NCBI GenBank assembly: GCA_934167435.1
Contig: CAKPKZ010000095.1
Coordinates: 1-6,174, forward strand
DNA: 6,174 nucleotides
Origin: an uncultured Clostridia bacterium
Lineage (GTDB): Bacteria > Bacillota > Clostridia > TANB77 > CAG-508
Direction of reading: 5' to 3'
The notes under the pieces were generated by a model that saw nothing but the letters and a program-made list of their open reading frames with translations, did no database searches and was not told the origin of the DNA. Below are positions 1 through 5,027 of the stretch, piece after piece; position 1 is the first letter of the stretch; each line of letters starts with the position of its first letter. The position numbers and the translations under genes are program-made.

Positions 1-1
1 G

Positions 2-307
2 GACTTAGTTTGTAAATTTATAGCTAAAAATGCAAATCTAACAACAAAACAAATTATAGAAGATAGCTCTATTTGGGGAAATTATGAAGACAAGACTAGT
101 ACAGGAAAAAAAGAAATATTAAATATATATGATATAGCTGATAATGATGCAGAGCTAACCTTAGAAAAAAGCAATGATAATGCAGGACCAGTAGTAGTAA
201 GAGGAGGAGATTCTACTAATAAAAATGTAGCAAATAGAACTTCCACAGGAAAAACAAATGATAATCCAAATAACATTAATGCTTTCAGAATAACATTATT
301 TAAATAA
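2..307 (+). CDS. C-terminal part of a protein with a formylglycine-generating-enzyme-like (C-type-lectin-fold) domain; 5' end outside window
   Basis: An open frame runs in from the left edge and gives 101 residues before TAA, with a second TAA directly after. The visible part holds the closing signature of a FGE-sulfatase/SUMF1-like domain: an SxWGNY stretch (residues 23-28), NIYDIADNDAELTLE (41-55), which aligns with the usual NIYDMAGNxxEWTLE, VVVRGGD (64-70), and the terminal AFRITLF (94-100), which matches the family's GFRxxL ending. Seen directly: the usual G and W of the AGNxxEW motif are replaced (ADNDAEL), so the copy is degenerate and enzyme activity is unlikely. Known of the family: in clostridia such domains often close surface or pilin-like proteins, and related folds are the variable proteins of diversity-generating retroelements. 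The N-terminus is missing, so localisation and role cannot be stated. The domain call is fairly safe; the function is unknown. Confidence 0.7.
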   Translation, partial: DLVCKFIAKNANLTTKQIIEDSSIWGNYEDKTSTGKKEILNIYDIADNDAELTLEKSNDNAGPVVVRGGDSTNKNVANRTSTGKTNDNPNNINAFRITLFK

Positions 308-311
308 TAAA

Positions 312-350
312 AAAATGTCGCAAAAGGAAGTGTCCCTAATGTGACATTTT
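312..350 (+). terminator. Hairpin downstream of the FGE-like gene; possible terminator or REP-like palindrome
   Basis: Arms 312-321 and 341-350 pair over 10 bp (one G-U) around a 19-nt loop; the right arm ends in TTTT and an A/T-rich stretch follows. It begins five bases after the stop of the upstream gene, so it may end that transcript. The loop is long and the T-run short for a classic intrinsic terminator. Its GGAAGTGTCCCT core resembles extragenic palindromes that I recall as scattered in clostridial genomes; that resemblance is from memory. Confidence 0.5.
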
Positions 351-381
351 GTAATATTTTTGTAATATTTCTGTAAAAATA
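349..381. repeat. 11-bp tandem A/T-rich repeat upstream of the minD promoters
   Basis: TTGTAATATTT occurs twice head to tail (349-359 and 360-370), followed by a decayed third copy, CTGTAAAAATA (371-381), ending two bases before the first -35 box. The period is close to one DNA helical turn. The placement resembles an UP-element or bent-DNA activator region; that role is inferred. Confidence 0.5.
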
Positions 382-383
382 GA

Positions 384-412
384 TTGACTTTTTGACATTT
401 TCGTTATATCAT
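384..412 (+). promoter_or_regulatory. Sigma-A promoter P1 for the minD cluster
   Basis: The -35 box TTGACT (384-389) and -10 box TATCAT (407-412) each match five of six consensus positions and are separated by exactly 17 bp. Transcription would start near 419, about 40 bases ahead of the minD start codon. Confidence 0.65.
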
Positions 413-420
413 AGTAGTAT
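392..420 (+). promoter_or_regulatory. Sigma-A promoter P2 for the minD cluster, overlapping P1
   Basis: A perfect -35 box TTGACA (392-397) and a weaker -10 box TAGTAT (415-420) are separated by exactly 17 bp. The pair is displaced 8 bp from P1, so polymerase could not occupy both at once. Transcription would start near 427. Confidence 0.6.
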
Positions 421-445
421 TAAAAATTGTGTTTTTTAAAATCCT

Positions 446-452
446 AAGGAGG
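446..452 (+). promoter_or_regulatory. Ribosome binding site that fixes the minD start
   Basis: AAGGAGG ends six bases before the ATG at 459. It rules out the in-frame GTG at 429, which would add ten residues not found in MinD proteins and would begin almost at the predicted transcription start. Confidence 0.9.
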
Positions 453-458
453 AAAATT

Positions 459-1250
459 ATGGGAGAAGTAATAGTTATAACATCAGGTAAAGGTGGAGTA
501 GGAAAAACAACAACAACAGCTAATTTGGGATCAAGTTTAGCATTAGAAGGTAAAAAGGTTGTATTAATAGATACAGATATTGGGCTAAGAAATTTAGACG
601 TAGTTATGGGATTAGAAAATAGAATTGTTTACGATATTGTAGATGTTGTCGAAGGAAAATGCAAATTAAGACAAGCTCTAATAAAAGACAAAAGATTTAA
701 AGAACTATACCTACTACCAGCAGCTCAAACTAGAGATAAAAGCGCAGTAAATGAAGAACAAATGAAAGAATTAACGGATAACTTAAAAAAAGAATTTGAC
801 TATATACTTATAGATTGTCCAGCAGGGATTGAACAGGGATTTAAAAATGCTATAGCAGGTGCAAATAGAGCTATAGTAGTAACTACAGCAGAAATATCAT
901 CAATAAGAGATGCAGATAGAATAATTGGATTATTAGAATCATCTGAAATAAAAAATCCAGAATTAGTAATAAATAGAATAAGACCTAACATGGTAAGAAA
1001 AGGGGAAATGATGGATGTCGATGACATTGTTGACTTATTATCAATAGATCTTATAGGAGTTGTGCCAGATGATGAATATATAATTACACAAACAAATAAA
1101 GGTGAACCAGTTATACAAAATAGAAAAGCACCATCAGGAAAAGCATATATAGAAATTGCTAAAAGAGTATTAGGGGAAAAAATAGAAGTAACAATACCGG
1201 GAAGCGAAAAAGGATTTTTTGCGATGTTAAAAAGAATTTTCAGAAAATAA
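459..1250 (+). CDS. minD: Septum site-determining ATPase MinD
   Basis: MinD is a membrane-cycling ParA/MinD-family ATPase that, when ATP-bound, dimerises on the inner face of the membrane and keeps the division septum from forming at the poles; in systems with MinE, MinE stimulates its ATPase. The 263 residues match the usual length (about 265). Visible motifs are the deviant Walker A KGGVGKTTTT (11-20) with signature Lys11 and Lys16, DTDIGLRNLD (38-47), the Walker B region DYILIDCPAGIE (114-125), and a basic amphipathic C-terminal helix GFFAMLKRIFRK (252-263) typical of the MinD membrane-targeting sequence. The ATG at 459 is chosen because of the AAGGAGG ahead of it. The gene is first in a cluster with minE, rodA and dusB and has two candidate promoters upstream. 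minC, often directly upstream in clostridia, is absent here. The identification is secure. Confidence 0.97.
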   Translation: MGEVIVITSGKGGVGKTTTTANLGSSLALEGKKVVLIDTDIGLRNLDVVMGLENRIVYDIVDVVEGKCKLRQALIKDKRFKELYLLPAAQTRDKSAVNEEQMKELTDNLKKEFDYILIDCPAGIEQGFKNAIAGANRAIVVTTAEISSIRDADRIIGLLESSEIKNPELVINRIRPNMVRKGEMMDVDDIVDLLSIDLIGVVPDDEYIITQTNKGEPVIQNRKAPSGKAYIEIAKRVLGEKIEVTIPGSEKGFFAMLKRIFRK

Positions 1251-1257
1251 AAAAGTC

Positions 1258-1263
1258 GGAGGG
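1258..1263 (+). promoter_or_regulatory. Ribosome binding site of minE
   Basis: GGAGGG lies eight bases past the minD stop codon and ten bases before the minE ATG at 1274. The spacing is slightly long but the match is strong. Confidence 0.8.
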
Positions 1264-1273
1264 AAAATAGATA

Positions 1274-1801
1274 ATGTTTGAAGGCATAATAAATTTTTTT
1301 AAAAAGTCAGTAAAAAAAGAAGAAAAACAATTATCAAATAATTCAAAAAGTGCTGCCAAAGAAAGACTACATTTAGTTTTAATGCAAGATAGAGCAAATG
1401 TATCAGCAGACTTTTTAGAACTTATGAAACAAGAAATAATTGAAGTAATAAAAAAATACATAGAAGTAGATGAAGAAGCAATAGATGTTAGATTAACAAA
1501 TCAATCTAATGAAGATGGAACAAACGGAGCACCTGCTTTATATGCAAATATTCCAATTATGAATATAAAAAACGAATCAAGAAAAATAACTAATCCAAAT
1601 AAAGAAGAAAAACCAAAAGAAAATAAAGAAAAAAATGGCAAAGAAGAAAAAAATACAGAAAATACAGAAGATACAGAAGTTAAAAAACAAGAAAAAGAAA
1701 TAGAGCCAAAAACAGAGCCAAAAGAAGAAAAAATAAATAAAAACACATCAAAACCAAAAAAGGACGTTGAATCAGAAAAAATAGAACAAGAAAAAGAGTG
1801 A
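1274..1801 (+). CDS. minE: Cell division topological specificity factor MinE with a long charged C-terminal tail
   Basis: MinE displaces MinC from MinD and triggers MinD ATP hydrolysis, giving the division inhibitor its spatial pattern. Residues 1-18 form an amphipathic, lysine-rich N-terminus (MFEGIINFFKK...) like the MinE membrane-binding segment. Residues 26-50 carry the MinD-contact region (AAKERLHLVLMQDR), and 51-95 the topological-specificity domain (EIIEVIKKYIEVDEEAIDV followed by ALYANIPI). A normal MinE ends near residue 90; this one is 175 residues. Residues 99-175 are almost entirely K, E, N, P and T with no hydrophobic core, so they are probably disordered. Part of the tail is a 9-bp tandem repeat coding NTE-NTE-DTE. 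The frame is uninterrupted and ends four bases before the rodA ATG, so the tail is a real extension of the frame and not a fused second domain. The MinE identity is secure; the tail's role is unknown. Confidence 0.93.
   Translation: MFEGIINFFKKSVKKEEKQLSNNSKSAAKERLHLVLMQDRANVSADFLELMKQEIIEVIKKYIEVDEEAIDVRLTNQSNEDGTNGAPALYANIPIMNIKNESRKITNPNKEEKPKENKEKNGKEEKNTENTEDTEVKKQEKEIEPKTEPKEEKINKNTSKPKKDVESEKIEQEKE
1652..1678 (+). repeat. 9-bp tandem repeat within the minE tail
   Basis: AATACAGAA (1652-1660), AATACAGAA (1661-1669) and GATACAGAA (1670-1678) are three head-to-tail copies with one substitution, coding NTE, NTE, DTE. The pattern suggests growth of the tail by replication slippage. Confidence 0.8.
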
Positions 1802-1805
1802 TTTG

Positions 1806-2912
1806 ATGAGAAAAAGAGAACTAAAAAATATGGAGTGGGGGATATTAATAGTAGCTCTCATTTTATGTGCAATAGGATTAATTGCATTATTTTCTGCAAC
1901 GCAAGAAAATGAATATGAAGAATTTACTAAACAATTAATATGGATTGGAATAAGTGCTATTGCAATGATAGCTGTAATGATTATAGATTATGAAGTATTG
2001 GTAAAAATTTCGCCAATTATATACGGGTTATTTATAATTTTATTAATTGCAGTATTATTTACAACCCCAATTAATGGAGCAACTAGTTGGTTCGACATAG
2101 GTGTATTTTCATTTCAACCAGGAGAGTTTGCAAAAATTGCAGTAATACTATTTTTAACATTTATAATTTCTAAAATTCAAGAAAGATATAAAGAAGAAAT
2201 AAATAAACCAGTAAAATTATTAATAATATTATCAGCAATTGCATTACCATTATTACTAATAATAAAGGAGCCAGACTATGGTACTGCAGCAGCATATATT
2301 ATAGCTACAATACTAATGTTATTCACAGCAGGAATAGACAAAAAGTATATTATTGCCTCAATATTAATAATATCTATATTAATACCAGTTTTATATAACT
2401 TTATTTTGCCAGACCATGCAAAAAAAAGAATAGACATATTTTTAAATCCAGAATCAGAACCAAGAGGTGCAGGATATAACATAATTCAATCTAAATTAGC
2501 AATTGGAGCTGGACAACTTACAGGAATGGGGCTGCTAAAAGGAAATCAAACCCAATTAGGTTTTTTATATCCTAAAACAACAGATTTTATTTATTCTGTA
2601 ATAGGAGAAGAAATGGGATTTATCGTAGCTGGAGGAATAATTGTATTATATGTATTTTTAATAACAAAATCACTTTATATAGCCAAAACAGCCAAAGATG
2701 ATAAAGGAGCATTAATTGCCTCTGGAATATCTGGAATATTCCTATTTCACATGATGGAAAATATAGGTATGGTCATGGGTCTACTACCTATAACAGGAGT
2801 ACCACTATTGTTTATAAGTTATGGTGGAAGTTCAATGATAACAAGCTTTATATGTATAGGAATATTATTAAATATTAGTGGAAAAAGACAAAAAACAATA
2901 TTTGTTAAATAA
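1806..2912 (+). CDS. rodA: Rod-shape SEDS-family peptidoglycan glycosyltransferase (RodA/FtsW/SpoVE family, RodA-like)
   Basis: SEDS proteins polymerise lipid II into glycan strands in the membrane together with a class B penicillin-binding protein; RodA serves elongation, FtsW division, SpoVE spore cortex. The 368 residues show about ten hydrophobic segments starting with WGILIVALILCAIGLIALFSAT (11-32). They carry FSFQPGEFAKI (101-111), KEPDYGTA (154-161), GAGYNIIQSKLAIGAGQLTGMG (221-242), TTDFIYSVIGEEMGF (258-272), whose Asp260 corresponds to the catalytic Asp of RodA, and PITGVPLLFISYGGSS (328-343). The start is chosen at ATG 1806, four bases after the minE stop; a TTG directly before it at 1803 and a downstream ATG at 1830 are less likely, and all have poor ribosome binding sites, suggesting translational coupling to minE. 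Placement after minDE is the usual clostridial position of rodA, which favours RodA over FtsW or SpoVE. Confidence 0.9.
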   Translation: MRKRELKNMEWGILIVALILCAIGLIALFSATQENEYEEFTKQLIWIGISAIAMIAVMIIDYEVLVKISPIIYGLFIILLIAVLFTTPINGATSWFDIGVFSFQPGEFAKIAVILFLTFIISKIQERYKEEINKPVKLLIILSAIALPLLLIIKEPDYGTAAAYIIATILMLFTAGIDKKYIIASILIISILIPVLYNFILPDHAKKRIDIFLNPESEPRGAGYNIIQSKLAIGAGQLTGMGLLKGNQTQLGFLYPKTTDFIYSVIGEEMGFIVAGGIIVLYVFLITKSLYIAKTAKDDKGALIASGISGIFLFHMMENIGMVMGLLPITGVPLLFISYGGSSMITSFICIGILLNISGKRQKTIFVK

Positions 2913-2925
2913 GAAAGAGAAAAAG

Positions 2926-3900
2926 ATGTATTTAAAAAAATTAAAAATAGGAAATGTAGAATTAGACAACAACTTAATTTTAGCTCCAATGGCAGGTGTA
3001 ACAGACCTGCCTTTTAGAGTTATATGTAAAGAATTTAACCCAGGGTTAGTATGTACTGAAATGGCAAGTAGTAAAGCAATTTTTTACAATGATAAAAAAA
3101 CAAAAAAACTTTTAAATATTGAAGGAGAAAAAAGGCCAATTAGTGTACAAATTTTTGGAAGTGACGAAGAAACAATGGGGTATGCAGCAAATTATGTAAG
3201 TAAGTTTGCAGACATTGTTGATATAAATATGGGATGTCCGGCTCCAAAAGTAGTAAAAAATGGAGATGGAAGTAAATTATTATTAGACTTAGAAAAAGCT
3301 AAAACAGTAATAAAGTCAGTAATAAAAAATTCTAAAGTACCAGTAACTCTAAAAATAAGAATGGGATGGGACATGCAACATATTGTTGCAACTGAAATAG
3401 CAAAAATTGCAGAAGATTTAGGAGTTGCTGCAATAACAATTCATGGAAGGACAAGGTCAGAATTTTATAGTGGAAAAGCAAATTTAGATATTATAAAAAA
3501 AGTAAAACAATCTGTAAAAATACCCGTTATTGGAAATGGTGATATAATAGACGAACAAACAGCGTATGAAATGTTTGAATATACAGGCGTAGATGGAATA
3601 ATGATAGGAAGAGGAAGTTTTGGAAATCCATGGATTTTTGAAAAAATAAAACACTATTTAGAAACAGGAGAAAAATTACCTCAAACAACAAATCAAGAAA
3701 AGTTAGAAGTTATAAAAAAACATATTGAGTTAATAACTGAAGAAAAGGGAGAAATTACTGGTATACATGAAATGAGAAAACACGTTTCGTGGTACACAAA
3801 AAATTTAAAAAATTCAAGCGAATTTAGAAGTGCTATAAATAAAATAGAAAACAAACAAGAATTTTTAACTACAATAGAAGAATATTTTAAAGCCCTATAG
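2926..3900 (+). CDS. dusB: tRNA-dihydrouridine synthase, DusB type
   Basis: Dus enzymes are FMN flavoproteins that use NADPH to reduce specific uridines in tRNA to dihydrouridine. The 324 residues match the family. Visible motifs are APMAGVTDLPFR (20-31, FMN-binding end of the TIM barrel), the active-site loop DINMGCPAPKVVKNGDGSKLL (99-119) with proton-donor Cys104, LKIRMGWD (142-149), ITIHGRTRSEFYSG (170-183), PVIGNGDI (200-207) and GIMIGRGSFGNPWIF (224-238), followed by the helical tRNA-binding C-terminus. ATG 2926 is chosen because IGNVELDNNLILAPMAG then starts about where DusB proteins do; an in-frame GTG at 2878 would overlap rodA by 35 bases and add a lysine-rich stretch not seen in the family. 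It lies 13 bases after rodA with only a weak purine-rich site ahead, so it is probably co-transcribed with the min-rodA genes. No functional link to cell shape is known. Confidence 0.93.
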   Translation: MYLKKLKIGNVELDNNLILAPMAGVTDLPFRVICKEFNPGLVCTEMASSKAIFYNDKKTKKLLNIEGEKRPISVQIFGSDEETMGYAANYVSKFADIVDINMGCPAPKVVKNGDGSKLLLDLEKAKTVIKSVIKNSKVPVTLKIRMGWDMQHIVATEIAKIAEDLGVAAITIHGRTRSEFYSGKANLDIIKKVKQSVKIPVIGNGDIIDEQTAYEMFEYTGVDGIMIGRGSFGNPWIFEKIKHYLETGEKLPQTTNQEKLEVIKKHIELITEEKGEITGIHEMRKHVSWYTKNLKNSSEFRSAINKIENKQEFLTTIEEYFKAL

Positions 3901-3903
3901 AAT

Positions 3904-3934
3904 AAAAATGTGTATTAGAGTACACATTTTTTTT
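3904..3934 (+). terminator. Intrinsic terminator after dusB, adjoining the next gene's ribosome binding site
   Basis: A perfect 11-bp stem (3904-3914 with 3921-3931) closes a 6-nt loop (TTAGAG), and eight T residues (3927-3934) form its end. It starts four bases after the dusB stop. The stem is A/T-rich, so it may be leaky. The next ribosome binding site begins four bases after the T-run, so there is no room for a separate promoter between them. Confidence 0.75.
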
Positions 3935-3937
3935 ATT

Positions 3938-3942
3938 GGAGG
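3938..3942 (+). promoter_or_regulatory. Ribosome binding site that supports a TTG start
   Basis: GGAGG lies six bases before TTG at 3949. No in-frame ATG follows near the N-terminus, and translation from the TTG gives a proper basic-then-hydrophobic leader, so the TTG is accepted as the initiation codon. Confidence 0.8.
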
Positions 3943-3948
3943 TTTATT

Positions 3949-4563
3949 TTGAAAAAAGGAAAAATTGTTATATTTATAATTTTAATAATATGTGTTTTAA
4001 CATGTTTTTTTCTAATTTTTAATAACAAAAAGAGTAAAATTTCTAAAATTGGAAATAATAGTAGTAATCAAGAAATTATTGATTATATTTTAAATATTAG
4101 TTCATACGAATTAACAGCAAATATAGAAATAAACAGTAATAAAAATCAAACTAAATACAAAGTAAAACAAAATTACATAAATCAAGAACAAATAATTCAA
4201 GAAATAGAAGAACCAAGCAATATACAAGGAGTTAAAATAATAAAAGAAGGAAATAATATTAAATTAGAAAATACACAATTAGGATTGAGCAGTATTTTTG
4301 AAAACTACGAATATATTGCGCAAAACGATTTGGATTTAGAGTGTTTTATAAAAGACTATAAAAACAATAATGATTCAAACTATGAAAGAACAGATAATAC
4401 AATAAAAATGAATACAACAAATACAAGTAATAAATATAGAATATATAAAACATTATACATTGATTCAAATACAGGAAATCCAACGAAGTTAGAAATTAAA
4501 GATTATAACCAAAACACGACAGTTTACATATTATATACAGAGGTAAAGATAAAAAATAGCTAA
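3949..4563 (+). CDS. Membrane-anchored GerS/LolA-like protein of uncertain function
   Basis: The 204-residue protein starts with MKKGK and a hydrophobic stretch (5-24), followed by a polar, extracellular-type region rich in Asn, Lys and Ile. Residues 44-107 (YILNISSYELTANIEINSN..., KYKVKQNYINQEQIIQEIEEPSNIQGVKIIKEGNNI) and the ending LYIDSNTGNPTKLEIKDYNQN (169-189) follow the pattern of the LolA-fold lipoprotein family that includes clostridial GerS, needed for cortex hydrolysis during spore germination in C. difficile. Cys19 follows VLT, a poor lipobox, and the hydrophobic run continues past it, so an uncleaved membrane anchor is as likely as a lipoprotein. It starts with TTG behind a good GGAGG. 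Its mazF neighbour recalls the gerS-alr-endoAI-endoA arrangement. Family assignment is by pattern, without alignment, and a germination role is inferred only. Confidence 0.6.
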   Translation: MKKGKIVIFIILIICVLTCFFLIFNNKKSKISKIGNNSSNQEIIDYILNISSYELTANIEINSNKNQTKYKVKQNYINQEQIIQEIEEPSNIQGVKIIKEGNNIKLENTQLGLSSIFENYEYIAQNDLDLECFIKDYKNNNDSNYERTDNTIKMNTTNTSNKYRIYKTLYIDSNTGNPTKLEIKDYNQNTTVYILYTEVKIKNS

Positions 4564-4591
4564 TGTATATAAAAATATTTCTTTACTTCAA

Positions 4592-4636
4592 CTAATATTT
4601 AATGAAAAATATAGACTTGATAATACAAAATATTAG
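4592..4636. repeat. 9-bp inverted repeat overlapping the mazF ribosome binding site
   Basis: CTAATATTT (4592-4600) and AAATATTAG (4628-4636) are perfect inverted copies 27 bases apart in the 84-bp gap before mazF. The right arm shares AG with the AGGAG ribosome binding site. It could be an operator or an RNA stem that masks the site. The arms are A/T-rich, so chance is possible. Confidence 0.35.
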
Positions 4637-4639
4637 GAG
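4635..4639 (+). promoter_or_regulatory. Ribosome binding site that fixes the mazF start
   Basis: AGGAG lies eight bases before ATG 4648. An in-frame GTG at 4639 overlaps this site and cannot use it, so the ATG is the start; the resulting N-terminus MVIRRGDMFYADLSP matches EndoA. Confidence 0.85.
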
Positions 4640-4647
4640 TGAAGAAA

Positions 4648-4998
4648 ATGGTAATTAGAAGAGGCGATATGTTTTATGCAGACTTAAGTCCAGTAGTAGG
4701 CTCAGAACAAGGAGGAGTAAGACCTGTATTAATAATTCAAAATGATTTAGGAAATAAATATAGCCCAACAGTAATTGCAGCTGCGATTACATCCCAGCAA
4801 AATAAAGCAAAGTTGCCAACTCATATAGAAATTGACTCAAAAATGTGTGGATTAAAAAATAACTCAGTTGTATTAGCTGAGCAAATTAGAACAATTGACA
4901 AAAGTAGACTAAAGGAAAAGATTGGGCATATAGATGATAATAAAGTTATAAATCAAATAAATAATGCTCTTGGTGTGAGTTTTGGATTAGAAGAATAA
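4648..4998 (+). CDS. ndoA: MazF/EndoA (NdoA)-type mRNA endoribonuclease toxin
   Basis: MazF-family toxins cut single-stranded RNA at short motifs; the B. subtilis member EndoA cuts at UACAU and is held inactive by the antitoxin EndoAI. The 116 residues equal the B. subtilis length, with near-identical segments RRGDMFYADLSPVVGSEQGG (4-23), VRPVLIIQND (24-33), AAITSQ (45-50), KAKLPTHIEID (53-63) and LAEQIRTIDKSRL (79-91). The catalytic pair Arg25 and Thr48 known from B. subtilis is kept, so the enzyme should be active. No ribbon-helix-helix antitoxin gene is found in the 84-bp gap upstream or anywhere else in the window; the gene before it is the GerS-like protein. A UACAU site is present in its own message (4788-4792). 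The enzyme assignment is secure; partner and targets are open. Confidence 0.95.
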   Translation: MVIRRGDMFYADLSPVVGSEQGGVRPVLIIQNDLGNKYSPTVIAAAITSQQNKAKLPTHIEIDSKMCGLKNNSVVLAEQIRTIDKSRLKEKIGHIDDNKVINQINNALGVSFGLEE

Positions 4999-5027
4999 GA
5001 AGCTAAAATTAAATTTTTAGCTTCTTA
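4996..5027. terminator. Shared terminator between mazF and the convergent HD-GYP gene
   Basis: A perfect 13-bp stem (4996-5008 with 5015-5027) closes a 6-nt loop. It begins within the mazF stop codon and its right arm covers the last codons of the HD-GYP gene, which ends at 5009. In the mazF direction a T-rich stretch follows (ATAATTTTTATTT), good for termination. In the opposite direction the following bases are less T-rich, so it is probably weaker there. Confidence 0.75.

Noticed and set aside
82..276. Minus-strand reading frame of 64 codons opposite the FGE-like gene
   Set aside because: Lies fully antisense to a frame with recognisable domain motifs; composition is that of a reverse-strand shadow and it has no ribosome binding site.
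429..458. Upstream GTG extension of minD
   Set aside because: Adds residues absent from MinD and includes the ribosome binding site of the ATG at 459.
800..1027. Minus-strand reading frame opposite minD
   Set aside because: Fully inside a secure gene and without family resemblance; antisense shadow.
1240..1461. Minus-strand reading frame across the minD-minE junction
   Set aside because: Antisense to two secure genes and lacks any initiation signal.
1501..1746. Minus-strand Phe/Ser-rich frame opposite the minE tail
   Set aside because: Arises because Lys/Glu-rich codons read backwards as Phe/Ser/Leu; it only mimics a membrane protein.
2276..2482. Minus-strand reading frame opposite rodA
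   Set aside because: Antisense shadow within a well-defined membrane protein gene.
2878..2925. Upstream GTG extension of dusB overlapping rodA
   Set aside because: The added lysine-rich residues come from reading the rodA end in another frame; DusB proteins start close to the ATG at 2926.
3192..3374. Minus-strand reading frame opposite dusB
   Set aside because: Covers the conserved active-site region of dusB on the other strand; shadow only.
3949..4008. Lipoprotein signal peptide for the GerS-like protein
   Set aside because: Cys15 and Cys19 lack a proper lipobox (Ile or Thr before Cys) and the hydrophobic segment runs on past them; kept only as an alternative in the gene entry.
4596..4624. 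A sigma-A promoter in the gap before mazF (GATAAT at 4619-4624 as -10)
   Set aside because: No acceptable -35 hexamer at 16-18 bp upstream; other pairings in this A/T-rich gap were equally weak.
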